A program made the translations under genes and the position numbers. The notes beneath the pieces were generated by a model. That model did not search any database. It was not told the DNA's origin and worked only from the letters and a program-made list of their open reading frames with translations. From Vandiemenella viatica (Eukaryota; Arthropoda; Insecta; Orthoptera; Morabidae), in assembly GCA_031002005.1 (NCBI GenBank), contig CM061921.1, forward strand, positions 125,270,597 to 125,334,596: 64,000 nt of DNA. The letters run 5' to 3'. Each line of letters begins with the position of its first letter. Position 1 is the first letter of the stretch. Positions 1-11,745 of the stretch are shown piece after piece.

Positions 1-3000
1 ACATAACCTGGTCCTTGAATCAACGTTAATTTGCCCACACTTCACAAACTTCCTTATGGCAAACTTTGTTCATGTCAGCATGTTGCACTTTGCTTTACGT
101 TTCAAAAACCAATGACTTATTGTCAAAGTTCACATTAAACTTATGTTAGGAAAATTCGTACACTGTTTCTGGAAGAATTAACTCAATTTCAGACAATGTT
201 TTATTGATGTTTGGGCGTTCAATTCTCCTACATAACCTGTAAAAACAACGCAAAAATTCAAAAAAAAGGGTAAAACACTTTGGCCTAAAATCAGACATTT
301 ATGAGTTTTATTCCAAGCGATTCAACATACGAGAGCGAAACGCTGGCAAGATGCCCAAATTAAATGACACTTTCAAGGCTTAACTGGCATTGATGTTGTA
401 AATTCTATCCTGTTAATCAATTCTTGCTTATTGCACACAGATGGATTACGTATTCCGTCTTTAAAAAGATATGCTAATAACCTACAATGCTCCATACAGG
501 AAGGACGATACATAATTAGCATCTGACAAAAAAAAGTCGCGATATCTACTATTGGCATTCACCGGACAAATAATGCAGCCCTCAGGCAAAGACCTTTGGT
601 TGTGTTCACCTCTCATAGCAGACTACATGCATCGTGACCTTTATGGGAGCGATCACTTTCCTGTATGGATATAGGCCCTACGTCGAGTTCGGACATGGAG
701 CAAAAAATATGGCGCGTAAACAGAACACCACTACAGCCGATTGGCAATTCTTCCACCTATCACTTTTACTCCACCAACGAAATATTGCAGAGCAGAATGC
801 GAATAACTTTAAAGAGGTGATCCAGATAGCTCTGGAATGGTTCGAAGAACGGCTGTCCTTGGTGGAACGACGAATATCATTCCGCTATTCAAGAGCGAAG
901 AAAGGAGCTGCACCCATCACCCGACTATAGCAGTGTTACGAATAATTGCTTCGTAAAGTAATTAATGGAGAGCAAAAAAAAAAAAAAAAAAAAAATCACC
1001 TATGGCAGAGCTTTGTGAGCACTTTTAACCTTTCCATAACATCATCTAATCGATTACTGGATCGGAGCATTGTGCAGTTGATGACTCATTCCTTCCCTGC
1101 CGGCACTCCAAGTGCCAGTTTAATATCGAAGAAACGTTGTCGAAAGGGATGCTGTATGCTTTGGTTCCACAAATAATGAGTTGCTTAACAGCATGCTTTC
1201 AATAGTGAACCTTGGATAGTGCGAAAATACAGCGCCGGTGCCAGACATGATTCAGTACCAGACGCTGAGGCATCTTAGTAAAGATGCTAATTTCAACAGT
1301 ATTTGGACCGACGGGTATTTCCGTCACTAGCAGAAAATTAATGAAGTTAACTTTTTTCTCTCTCTCTTTGGGTGGAATTGAGAAAATGCTTGCAGGACAT
1401 CTCTCTCTCTAAGTAAAAAAAAAAAACAAGAAGGGAGATGGGTGTAGTTCTTTAAACAGCCAACGAGTGATCTTAACGTCCTCAGCCAAACCAGCATATA
1501 GTATCCGTATGTAACATTTTCTCCATGCTGCGACAAAAATAATCCTACGTTTCATGAAAAGGTTGTGTACGACTGTCTAATTGAGAAATTTCAAATGGGT
1601 TGCACTTTCCAAGAATATCTCATTACTTAGCGAATATCATTTTGGTGGTTACTTTATTTTGATAGTAGTATTTTCGAAAAATATTTAGTAACAAAAGGAG
1701 AATAACTCCTGCAAAAAGAGCTTTCATGAAAAATAGAAATCTTTTAGTTTCCAATATTCATTTAGGTCTGAGAAAGATCTTGTACAAACTAGTGTATTGT
1801 CACATGATCGAAAATAGCTCTTGATGAATATCAGGTAAACAAAAATACTTTTTGTAACTAACATGTTATTTTATTTTCAAAAGCAATATTGTGTTGTTTG
1901 GCCCTAGGGGAGACCGCGAAGGTCAAAATGTTCATTTTAGGCACCGGTGTTTCCAGCATTCTATTTGGTGTCAGAACGCAACCTTGCGGTTTGCCTTTAA
2001 GCACTCAGAGCTGCTGTTCAGTGTCATTACTCATTAGAGTATGTAGTGCTTCCAGTTAGGCAGGTAACTTGTATGTGCAGCAACCATACTACTGTGGCTA
2101 TTGGTCATATCCCGTCTGCTATGAACGAGAAAGCCTTCAACCTATTTTTATGAGTAGGCGCAAACACAACTGTTACTCTATTAGGTTCCTTACCGGGGCT
2201 CTAAAGTTTACAAGCACAAAGTAATATCTTAAAAATCATACATTTGAATTTAAGAAGTCCATAATCAAGTCACCGATTTACGGACTAGCACGCTTGCTTC
2301 ATATTGAAGGGTTGCTGGTTTAAGTTAGGTCTCGGGTATGTCTGATTTTAAATATCAGCTGTGTTCATCTTGTGTTGCCCAATAAAAAAATACCGGTGAC
2401 GAATCATTTATAGCGATAAAATACTATAAATTAAACGCTAGGTTCGAACTTCTTCAGCCTGAGTATTACATTAGTAGTGCTGAAAACCGATATTAAATCG
2501 CAGTTCTCAAAGCATTGGAGCATCTAATGTTGCTGATATATTGATATATTTTATAATTGATTGTAATGAGGCAACTGTGCAATTCAAATTGTTCAGAAAT
2601 ATGGCTCAAGATCGCTTATACGCGTTATTTTTTATTACTCATTGTTTTGTAAACAGATTGTTTATACAAATTATCTTTGTAACTTATCATCTGTAGTAAG
2701 AGTACTCACTTATTGTTTCATATAGACCAGAGAGTTATACAGTGCTAGTAATATACATAGCCCGGAAAACGCATATTTCAATTTCTGGTTATATGGTAAC
2801 GCAGTTGTCAAGTCGTTTTACACTGGCCTGTATCACTGTGGTAATTTGAATCAAAGTTCAGTTTAGCGAGTATTCAGACTGGTACACCTACAGCGTAGAC
2901 TGTAACAAGAAATTATGTTTCAAATACGTCACAGTTATCCATTCACGCATATGATTTTCCCCATCGACTGTTATTTGTGTATCAGAACATTTCTTGCGAT

Positions 3001-5224
3001 TGTAACAATGTTTTACTTCATCTGTTTGTGTAGGTTTACACTCCTCTGATAGTAAAAATGCGCACCAAAGATCCTACCATTATGTCAGTGATATCACTCT
3101 TCAGAATTACTTTCCGAAATACACCACATTCACCAAATCTGGATCGGAAGCGTGGACAGTTTGGTATTTAGTGAGACAGTTCGCACATGATCACTTGATA
3201 AAACCGAATACTCGCATTTAATTGTATCCTACCAAAGTTGTTTTAATCCGATTTTGATTAAAAGTTAATTTTGATTTGCTTAAAAAGATTAATTCGATTT
3301 TTTATATTTAAAATGTTACTGAATCATTACTCTGGTTTGTTTTTTTGGAGCCTTCGAGGAGAAGAAGATCATGGGACAGGATGCGTCCGACTGAGCTAAA
3401 TCAGGTAAGCTATGTGGGCCAGGGGTGGAGGGTTTGAGCCAGGAGTGGGGACGGGGCTTAAAGCCATCAATCAACCTGTCAATGATTGCCTCTGTTAGTC
3501 CGTGTCGCCAGTGAGGTGAGGGAGGGATGTAGGGGCGGTGTCCTCGGTTAGTTAAACACTATTTTAAAATAGTTTACCAGTGATAATAACCGTCGATGTT
3601 CTTTGTTTTAGGAACAATCCTTCAACCTGTCAACAAATATCAAAAGAATAAAAAGGGCCTTTCATAAACCTGTTAAAAGAACAATATGGTTCATTACCAG
3701 AACAATAGGAACGGCATTAATTTGTGGCCGCGCACTCTTATTCTCCCTCTACATTTGTTCATATTTCTAACTCTCTTCAGATTCAACAGAAATACTTCAA
3801 ATGTTGCAGGTTCAGTTCGTATTTCAGCATGCATGACATTGGCTCCTCTACTATATGGTGAGGTAGTCTCCGGTTGTGAAAATATCTGTCTCTACTACTT
3901 CTAAGTCCCTTCAAACCTACCAGAAATTTTGCAGAGAGAACCTTAGCGTCAAATAAGTTTCCAGTTCGTATTTCAGCCAGATCGGGTCAAGCGGTGGTGA
4001 CATTTCACCTTGAAAACTGAAACTACAACACGATCGCGGGCTCACACTAGTGTTGTTATATTGTTTCCTTTCCATACAGAAATATTTAAAAGCTAAACTG
4101 ATCAATTTCCAAATCCTAAAATGTCAAACAGGTTCAATCTTCACTGAAAGATGAAGTCGAAGAGCGACTTCGAAATGTCGCATCAGACCGACGCTTTTTC
4201 CTTGTGGGATACCCGAGAACGTTTTTTACAAGTTCAATATTATCACGGAAATTAGCTAACCAGAATTATTATCAGGGTTCTTACCGGACTCTGTGAAGTT
4301 TCATATTTATTGTAACAAATGGAAAGGAGTATGTTTAATATTTGAAGTATATTATTGATTTAGGTATATTTACATAAGCTGTGAATCAACAATTTTGTTT
4401 TATGCACTGCTGTAGTAAAACAAAAGTCTGAACGTGGAGATCATAACAACCAAAATGTTTTAAAAAAAAAAAAGCGTATGTATACAAATCTTCGTTTCAT
4501 TCTGTTCGAGCAATATTCCCGTCAGTTACTAAATTACTGAAACAGTGGTAATACAGCAGCACTGAATGTGAAATAATTGTATAGACTGTTAAGGTAAAAC
4601 TTCCATATCAGCTGGCAAGAAGATATTACGATCAAACAACACTGCAGTCCGTTGTAAAACTTTATAGTTTGGTGCAGTTAATATTTACAAGTGGAGTGGA
4701 CGACAGAAAACACGGAGGAAGACGGAAATCAAAATGTTTATACAGAGTGTTAAAACATCCAGACTTTCCTCGTATGAAACTTGATTTCCGTCTAAGGGCT
4801 CGAGTTTCTCGTACGACGTTCTGAAAGTTTTCTCATTACTTAAAAATATTTAAACTCTGAAATCTATGTGCATCTTATTTTTTTAGTTACTGAGAGTGTT
4901 TATACGCGAAGCTCGAATCAAATGAACCATACCTATTACGTATTGAAAAATTTGGTGTTGGTTGTTCAGAGAGCGTTATGCAATAGTGTTGCAAAATTTA
5001 AAGATTAATAATTCTATACACATTCTAAAAACTAATATCTATAAAATATGACTGAAAATTTAAAGCTTTTCCAGCAAAGGAATCTTCCTTCCTGAGCTTC
5101 GAAGTTATATCAATTTACTTCACGTTCATTAATACATTACTATTAGTACCATATGCCAAATATAAAACATGATTAAATAAGGAAATACAACATATTAGTC
5201 TATGGATTGAAGACGTCTTCTGGA
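1..5224. other. Intergenic, no gene recognised
   Basis: No open reading frame here resembles a family I know, and the longest frames (98 and 76 codons near 634-1176) have no recognisable domain. Visible details are an A-run near 966-987, CT-rich stretches around 1350-1400, and a degenerate tRNA-like stretch at about 2275-2345 that may be a worn SINE head. The base composition is AT-rich and looks like old repeat-derived intergenic DNA. Confidence 0.5.
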
Positions 5225-5640
5225 AGCTAGTCCAGCTTGATGCAGTGTGGGGCAGTACTTCAGGTCCTCCGTCACAGTGTGGTCAGTGGTTTGGATACTC
5301 ATCTCCGTAGAGCCCCCACTTATGTGTCCTGCGTGAAACCCTGGAACACAGGTCGTCAGATCTCTTACAAGCTCAAAATTGTGTGGGATGTTTCTAAGCT
5401 TGGCTGTTTCCTTGTAGGCGGGTGGAGAACGTCGCTATGCAATGGTATCACGGAGTTCCCTCCACTCTCTCTAATTCTCTAAGTAGCATAGATTTTCTCC
5501 GCATGTGTCGTTGAGGAATGTTGGAAACTACAGGCAGACAGTATCCTGGGATAGTGCTAATGACACCACTCACTGTTCTCATAATGGCGTTGAGTTGGGT
5601 GTCAACTTTGGCAGTATGAACACTTCGGCAGTTATTAATA
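5225..5640 (-). pseudogene. LINE reverse transcriptase C-terminal relic
   Basis: Read on the minus strand from about 5640, the sequence gives INNCRSVHTAKVDTQLN, then AIMRTVSGVISTIPGY and LPVVSNIPQRHMRRK. This matches the region after the catalytic reverse transcriptase core of insect non-LTR retrotransposons (Jockey/I-type), where a VDTQLN..MR..SG..PTP..LPVLSNI..P..RR pattern is typical. Coding similarity becomes patchy below about 5450 and stops break the frame. No catalytic motif is retained. It is a 5'-truncated, dead fragment; the clade assignment is inferred from the C-terminal pattern only. Confidence 0.7.
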
Positions 5641-6208
5641 CTGATGAATGGGGGTTAATATCGCTCTTCAAATAATTCACGTTTCTAAAATTTGTTTACA
5701 TTGCATTTCCTACCACCTGCCTCCCCCCCCCCCCTTGTCGATAAAACAGCCACGGAGGACCGAGTGAAAACGGGCTACCTGTTTATACAGGCAGCCAGTG
5801 TGAATCATGAGGCGGGGAACCAATATTTAGAAACGGATTTTTGAGATCCGGAGCAAAAGATGTATTTTGACCGCGCAGTGTGTAGCTTATGAGAAGATTG
5901 TTCGCGTAGGTGTCTGCTGTAATCCTAGGCCGATACACGCGCGGTATTTATGACATCGGGGTTAGACTGCTCTCAACCAGCCATTGCCTTTGTAAAGGAA
6001 CCACCAGCACCTAGCTCCGAGCCATTTGTTTCTTCTACTCGTATACCGGACTTGGTTTTTAATTTCTGATGCACCTGATACATGTCACAAAATTATTGCA
6101 AATTGTTCTTAAAAATGGTGCTATAAAATTGCCTTTGATAAGGGAATTGGATCCCGAATGACTGATTTTATGAAAAATTTTACAAATGGAATAATTTTTA
6201 AGCCATAA
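5641..6208. other. Intergenic, nothing recognised
   Basis: Contains a C-run near 5726-5734 and otherwise no coding or repeat signal that I can assign. Confidence 0.4.
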
Positions 6209-6376
6209 ATGGAAAGCCACAGGATTTGGGTTTTGCACAGTTTTTCGAAATCACTCCAGCCTAATGCCGGGATGGTTCCTTTAAATGGCCATGGATGAAT
6301 TTCTTCCAATCGCTTGTCCCCAGTCCTCTACGGCCTCTAATGACCTCGACGTCGACGACGCGTAAAGGCCTGAGCA
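6209..6376 (+). repeat. SINE family A copy, head-truncated
   Basis: Carries the body of a SINE that recurs about 13 times in this window: a GATTTGGGTTTT block, an AAATCACTCCAG block, ATGCCGGGATG, then GGCCATGG and a CTCGACGTCGACGACGCGTAAAGGC tail-type block. The tRNA-like head seen in full copies is missing here. It lies only about 70 bp from an inverted copy at 6446-6668. Confidence 0.75.
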
Positions 6377-6445
6377 GAAACAAATGACAGTAAATTAACG
6401 ACGAAATCACTGCTTCAACTGAGATATGACTCTGAAGAAGCTTTA

Positions 6446-6668
6446 TTTTGATTCTGGCTTTACGCCTTGTCAACATCGAGGTCATTATAGGCGGGAAAGG
6501 ACTGGCGGCAAGGGACAGGAAGAATTTTGGCCATGGCCATTTGCATGAACCATCCCGGCATTCGCCTGGAAAGATTTGAGGAAATCTGGTTGGCCGAACG
6601 GCGATTTGAATATGCTTCCTCCCAAATGCGAGGTCAGAGCGTCACTTCGCACCCACCACGATTGGTGT
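6446..6668 (-). repeat. SINE family A copy, inverted
   Basis: Minus-oriented copy starting with the complement of the 3' block (GGCTTTACGCCTTGTCAACATCGAGG) and running through CATCCCGGCATTCGCC to the tRNA-like head near 6640-6668. It forms a tail-to-tail inverted pair with 6209-6376. Confidence 0.8.
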
Positions 6669-6778
6669 GGAAACTACTCCTGAAAGACATTGATCATCCC
6701 GGATCATCCAAACAGAAAAGAAATGTCTCATGGCCAATTTTTGACTTATTATGATTTTATTATGACTTAATATTTACT

Positions 6779-7022
6779 GGCCGGCCTCGGTAGCGTAGGG
6801 GCTAGAGTGCTAGCTCCACGTGCCGAAGGTCGCCGGTTCGAATCCGGCCGCGGGCATGGATGTTAAGTGTTGTGTGTCTGTGTGTGTGTCCTGTCCGTCC
6901 TGTGGCGTCCGCACTTTGAAGACTATATAAACACTGGATTTAACTGATTCACTGGAAGCTTTAATATAACACATTGAGTTGGCTGTATGGCCTCAGCTGC
7001 CAAAAGCCATTAAAAAAAAAGA
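6779..7022 (+). repeat. tRNA-derived SINE, family C
   Basis: Starts GGCCGGCCTCGGTAGCG with an A-box-like segment, followed by a clear pol III B box (GGTTCGAATCC at about 6836-6846), then an unrelated body and a short A-rich 3' end (AAAAAAAAAG at about 7012-7021). This order is diagnostic of a tRNA-derived SINE. A full tRNA cloverleaf with acceptor complementarity is not evident, so I do not call a tRNA gene. Confidence 0.75.
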
Positions 7023-7042
7023 AATATTTACTGGGTAAATAA

Positions 7043-7673
7043 ACTTACAAGAGACACATTTGACCTCGAAAGCTCGGTACCGCACGAAAACATGCTTAGA
7101 ATAACAAGCGCGATCATAAACAAAACAGTGGTGTGTGTCATTTACATGCAAAATGTTGAATTCTACCTCAAGTAAAATTTTAATAGAGAGAAACAAAGTA
7201 ACAAGATATCAATACCACATGAAGGAAATTATACGTAATTCAATGACGTCAGTGAATGTGATAACGTGGCTTTAGTAAGGTGTGCACATTGTTTTCTTCC
7301 ACTTTGTTTTAACCAGTTCATCGAAATCCCGCATCTGCACTTTGAGGTCTAATATAAGCACTATCAGGTGTGTGGTACTTCTGTATATGTGTGTTTTTTT
7401 GCGCTATATCAACGTACTTTAAGCTGATAGTTTTTGGCAATGTTAACTGAAAATGTAATGATACACTGACGTCATTGAATTACATATAATTTCCTTCATA
7501 TAATATTGATATCTTGTTACTTTGTTGCTGTCTATTAATATGTTACTTGAGGTAGAATGCAACGTTCTGCATGGAAACGAAACACACCACTGTTTTGTTT
7601 ATGATCGCTTGCTATTCTAAACATATTTTTGTGCGGTTCCGAGCGTTCGAGGTGAAAGGTGTCCCTTGTTAGT
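7043..7673. repeat. Long inverted repeat (foldback element)
   Basis: The left arm 7043-7254 and right arm 7464-7673 are reverse complements over about 210 bp with scattered mismatches, for example CAATGACGTCAGTG at 7241-7254 against CACTGACGTCATTG at 7464-7477. A 209-bp unique spacer separates them. No transposase is present. Foldback or MITE-type DNA element is the simplest reading; no target duplication could be fixed. Confidence 0.8.
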
Positions 7674-7719
7674 GCCATAACATTATGTTTTCATTTCTAC
7701 AACCTATTAAATACCATCA

Positions 7720-7985
7720 GTAATAGAGCGGTCTGGTGACTCAATGGTTAAGGCGTCCTTCTGGAGATTGAAATGTCTCCAGTTCGAATCCTGGTCTCGA
7801 CTGGGATTTTCGAAGGCCCTTAACCCGACCTTCACCTGTGTGGTGTGAAGTACGCCAGAACGCTCCCCTACACCTGGTAGCCACGACAAGAGGCGCATAG
7901 AAAAAACTCACTTGGCGGCTGAACAATACTTGGGGATTCCCCGGCCATCAATGCCGTACGATGAGTTGATTTGACCATCAGACCA
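7720..7985 (+). repeat. tRNA-derived SINE, family B
   Basis: The head contains AGCGGTCTGGTGACTC (A-box region) and CCAGTTCGAATCCTGG (B box with flanking stem) at about 7790-7800. The body ends with GGCGGCTGAACAATAC, CCCCGGCCATCAATGCC and GTACGATGAGTTGATTTGACC. A second copy with the same 3' pattern lies at about 34895-35130, which shows that this is a dispersed family. Confidence 0.75.
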
Positions 7986-9365
7986 TTAGAAATACATATA
8001 TATGAATTTTATAAATATATATATATTTTCCATATCATTTAGAACGACAAATCTTATCAAAACCAAACTATAATACAAAATGTGAAACTTTGCGGATTTT
8101 CGAAGAACTGCAGCTTAATTTTGAGTTTAGAAAAAACTTTGTAGCGAAAAGTTATAGGAAATTTTCTCTTCTTTCAGACTTGAAATAAAGTTTTTCTTGC
8201 TAGGACTCATCAGGGAGGAAGCGAAAAATTGAAAAATGTGCCAAAATTTTGAGGTTTTTTGGCCATAGAAAATTGTGCTGAGGGTGCTGGAGATCGAAAA
8301 CTAGGTTTCTGCATACTCTCATTAGTATATAAAAGATAAGAAAAAAATCTTCTACGTGATGTTATATTCGCCAGACCCCCTTTAAACGACGCCATTACTG
8401 GACTATAAAAGAACACAAGTAACGTTAAAAATGTTTTATGAGCTATGTATTTCACAATTCATTCGCATAACTCTTTATCGTTTCCTAAAATTATAATAGT
8501 GCAAATATTTAATTTTATAATGAATCTATGTTTACTCTAAGTTTTTAAGTATTTTATTTGGCGTTCGAATAAATTTTCAGAAGAAAATTTTATTTGATAA
8601 TGTTAGCTTGTATGTTCTTTACTGTCACTTATTAAATAACTGCCGAATGTTTTACATAAATTAAAAGAGGTGGGACTGAAGTTAGAACAAAACTTAATTT
8701 GCCGAAATGTGATCACTATTTCAGTTAATGAAACGAACATGTTGAAGTATACTGTGTTCCTTGTGAGATGGGTCTCCATTAGAATAGTCGCTTGACTATA
8801 CCACCTACAGCTTGTAGGGAAATCTTCGCTGTCGTATATAAGCAGTTGAATGTGTTCCAGTAAATCAAGAAAATAGCACAGTCAGTATTACTCAGGTTAA
8901 AAATACGCGTAACTATTATGATAGATTGGACATATAAACACTAAGAAAGCTTGCTAAGAACGGCACATCTAGATGATAAGTACCTCATAGGAACATGCTT
9001 GAAATGAAAAGAAAATCTGACCAGTAAGTTTTGCGTCAATCCCAGCCAAACAAATAGAAAGATAGATATACAAATAAACACAAATCTCAAAATCCGTATA
9101 TTCTTTCTTATTAATACTGCCGGAAAGTAATTATTTCAAGAATTTCATTATGTGCAGGATTTATTTTCGTTAGAGTTTTTAATATTCCAAGATGATACAA
9201 ACTGTTCTCATATGGGCTCATAGCGAATATATTTAACTTACGATATGACGAAATTCTTTCGAGTCTACGTCTTCTATCATCTCTCTCTCTCTGTCTCTCT
9301 TTCATTTTTTTCTTTTGATGTTTCATATTGTAAGACAGGCCCCATTTGTGATAGAGCAGGACAAT
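7986..9365. other. Intergenic, nothing recognised
   Basis: AT-rich DNA with short AT and CT microsatellites (ATAT near 8018-8030, CTCTCT near 9282-9300). No coding similarity was recognised on either strand. Confidence 0.4.
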
Positions 9366-9725
9366 ATGGAGCGTCCATAAACTCTCTGGGGGGGGGGGGA
9401 GGGGTTGGCTTGAAAGCTACGCAGGGCTACGTAGGAGGGAGGGGGGTTTCCGAGCCAGGCCACCTAACTTTTCATTCGTATTATTTGTCACACTTAAAAT
9501 AAGGTAAAGAACACTCAACAGCATGTAAATATTTATTTCCGTATGTAATTTACAATAGTCTGACAAGAGAATACAGTACAAAATTTCTTCTGACATCAAT
9601 AGATAAAAAGGCTACATTCTACGTGGGAGAGGGGGGTAGAGACAAAAGCCACGTCGAGCTACGTATGGCGGAGGGTAGGTTCACAAGAAGCCAAAATGGA
9701 GCTACGTGGTTTATGGACGCTCCCA
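9366..9725. mobile_element. 360-bp MITE with GGAGCGTCCATAAAC termini
   Basis: The left end TGGAGCGTCCATAAAC (9366-9381) is matched in inverted orientation by GTTTATGGACGCTCCCA (9709-9725), a terminal inverted repeat of about 16 bp. Subterminal CTACGTAG-type motifs and G-runs occur on both sides. There is no coding capacity. This is a short nonautonomous DNA transposon of uncertain superfamily; no clear target duplication was seen. Confidence 0.75.
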
Positions 9726-10599
9726 AGGGAGTAATCTTCTTGATATGCAAAGGTTTTTAAAATTTTCTTCCTTACTGGGAAGAGGGGGTGAGGGGGAGGG
9801 AGGGGAAAAGGTGGAAGGAGCATTCCGGAAAAAAGATGGTAACACAGTCGTTACATAAAGTCTGGCATCGACAATTACATCGTGCGCAGTTTCTACCTCG
9901 GAGGCTACTCTACTTCGTGCGCAATTAGTGTAAAATGGTTGTGATAAAGTTGTATGGAAAATAAACACAACGCAGAAAAATGTTGACCTATATTCGCCAA
10001 AAAGTCATGTCTAAATATAGGAATTTTACAGAATTGGCAAGGGCGAACACCAGCGATTTCGGGAACTCAAGAAAGTTGCCGTGGTGCTGGCGATTGCGTA
10101 TCATGTGTCAGAGAAACCAAGTAGTGGAATAAATTTTTAACGTTGCTTTGCATCAGAGATTTCGCGTAGAACAGCTGTGGTCGAGTCCATGATTACACCA
10201 AGATTCCAATGAAGTCCCTTCAAATTCTGGTCACTTTAGTGTCATTACGCAGAAAAAATGCCTTCCGAAAGAGCGATAACGAATGGGTGGTAAGCAAAAA
10301 GAAGTCTCCGTCGTGAATCTCCGACAAGAGATCGAACTAGACGGAAAGATAGGAATCAGTTCTTCAATCAAATGTTTCACAGAAATTACTTTGGCCAAAT
10401 ATGCAACGTGTGCAAAGGATTTAGGAATGGCTTACAATAACAAATGATAGTGAGAATCAATCGTAGTTGGTACGGAGAATGAGATTTATAATGCAATCGG
10501 CAGCTTCTATCTGGTTGGTCACTTAACGTTGTAGCAGATGAATAAACTAAATTCATTTTAAAAAGCGGTTAAAGCAATCCAAAAGTGCCAACATAATTA
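9726..10599. other. Intergenic, nothing recognised
   Basis: Mixed-composition DNA with a G-rich patch near 9778-9815. No gene or named repeat was recognised. Confidence 0.4.
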
Positions 10600-11402
10600 G
10601 GTCTAAAACAGACGAGGCGTTTTCTACCGCGCGGCGGTCGAGTAGAGGCATGTTCCAATGTAATTCAATGGGGCAAAACAGATGACGCGGCGCCGCGCGC
10701 TGCCGGCCGCAGCGTGGCGCCGCGAGGCGCATGATTTCCGCGCGACTTACATGCGGCGCCGCGCGCGGCTCCCCTTCGTCTGTTTTGAACTCGCGGCCGG
10801 AGGCGGCGCGGCGACACGGCCGACTGAAGAAAATGAATCAGAAATGGAAATTTTTTCCCCTTTTTGTATAATTACACTTTAGTGTTCAAATGTAAAACAC
10901 TAAATATACAATTTCATTAAATAAATAATGAAAATTCAAATTGTTATTTTTTACTTTTCTTGTAATTATTTCTCGATTTTATACCCATTTAATAATACAC
11001 TTTTTAGACTTATGTTTCCATCAATCCATCAATCTTAACTTTTATTTTAATCTGTACTTTTCAACCATAAAATACAGTTTGAGTGTCTGATTGTTCCAAG
11101 GAATGTCGCAATCATATTTTTTATGACTAGCGTTCTCATATTTTTCATTTTACTGTGGAAAAATGAAAGAAATTGATTCAGAAGCAGAGATATCGGCAGT
11201 TTTTTCTTCCCCTGTTCCACCATCAGTACAGTAACCACAAAGCATTTCACTATCGTCTTCAATATCCGTTGTTCCACAAAGAATTGAACTATATGCACCA
11301 TATCAATGGTCATGTTGCCGCTCGGAAAGTCGCGTCGCGTGAACAGTTGGGGCGGCCGGCGCCTTGACCGCTGCGCGGCGGAAAGTCGCTTCGTCTTAGG
11401 CC
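10600..11402. mobile_element. 803-bp TIR element with GC-rich ends
   Basis: The left end GGTCTAAAACAGACGAGGCG and the right end (reverse complement GGCCTAAGACGAAGCGACTT) form an imperfect terminal inverted repeat of about 45 bp. A TA dinucleotide flanks both sides (10598-10599 and 11403-11404). Both ends carry extremely GC-rich, CpG-rich subterminal blocks (GCGGCGCC-type words at 10683-10815 and 11330-11390) around an AT-rich core of about 500 bp. No transposase is encoded. A Harbinger/ISL2EU-like or other TA-targeting origin is possible but not shown. Confidence 0.75.
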
Positions 11403-11553
11403 TAACTTGAATGATTTTGAAGGCATTAGACTGACCTTCAGAGTACGAATAGCGACGCTAACAATCATTTTTGAAATACTAAACTCGTTTCACTCCATTA
11501 ACTATAGTATCACGTGGAAAATTTACATTATTCCCTGTGGATAACAGGGAGAG

Positions 11554-11745
11554 CTAATCAGTATTCCAATCTCTCACGGTGCGAGGAAGGAAAAAATTCA
11601 TATAGGCATCTGTACTGCACCTTGTTTTCCTAATATTATCTATCATATCATTTCCACCCACGTACGTTGGTGGGAAAAGTATTTCACTGTATTTGCAAAT
11701 AGCAGAAGTTGTTCGAATGTTGCTACTGTATTTAATCAGAAACAA
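11554..11745 (-). pseudogene. LINE C-terminal fragment
   Basis: The minus-strand translation gives LFPPTYVGGNDMIDNIRKTR followed by CSTDAYMNFFLPRTVRDWN. This is the same terminal segment found in the LINE copies at 35.6-37.6 kb and 39.0-41.2 kb (PPTYLGRNDRMYKIREIRCRTD and FFPR..R.WN). Only the last 60 or so codons survive, so this is a strongly 5'-truncated insertion of that family. Confidence 0.75.

Noticed and set aside
634..930. 98-codon frame upstream, possible small gene
   Set aside because: No recognisable domain, no splice or promoter context, and composition like the surrounding repeats; length is within chance expectation for 64 kb.
6779..6860. Possible tRNA gene (A and B boxes present)
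   Set aside because: No matching acceptor stem; it continues into a SINE body with an A-rich tail, so it is a SINE head.
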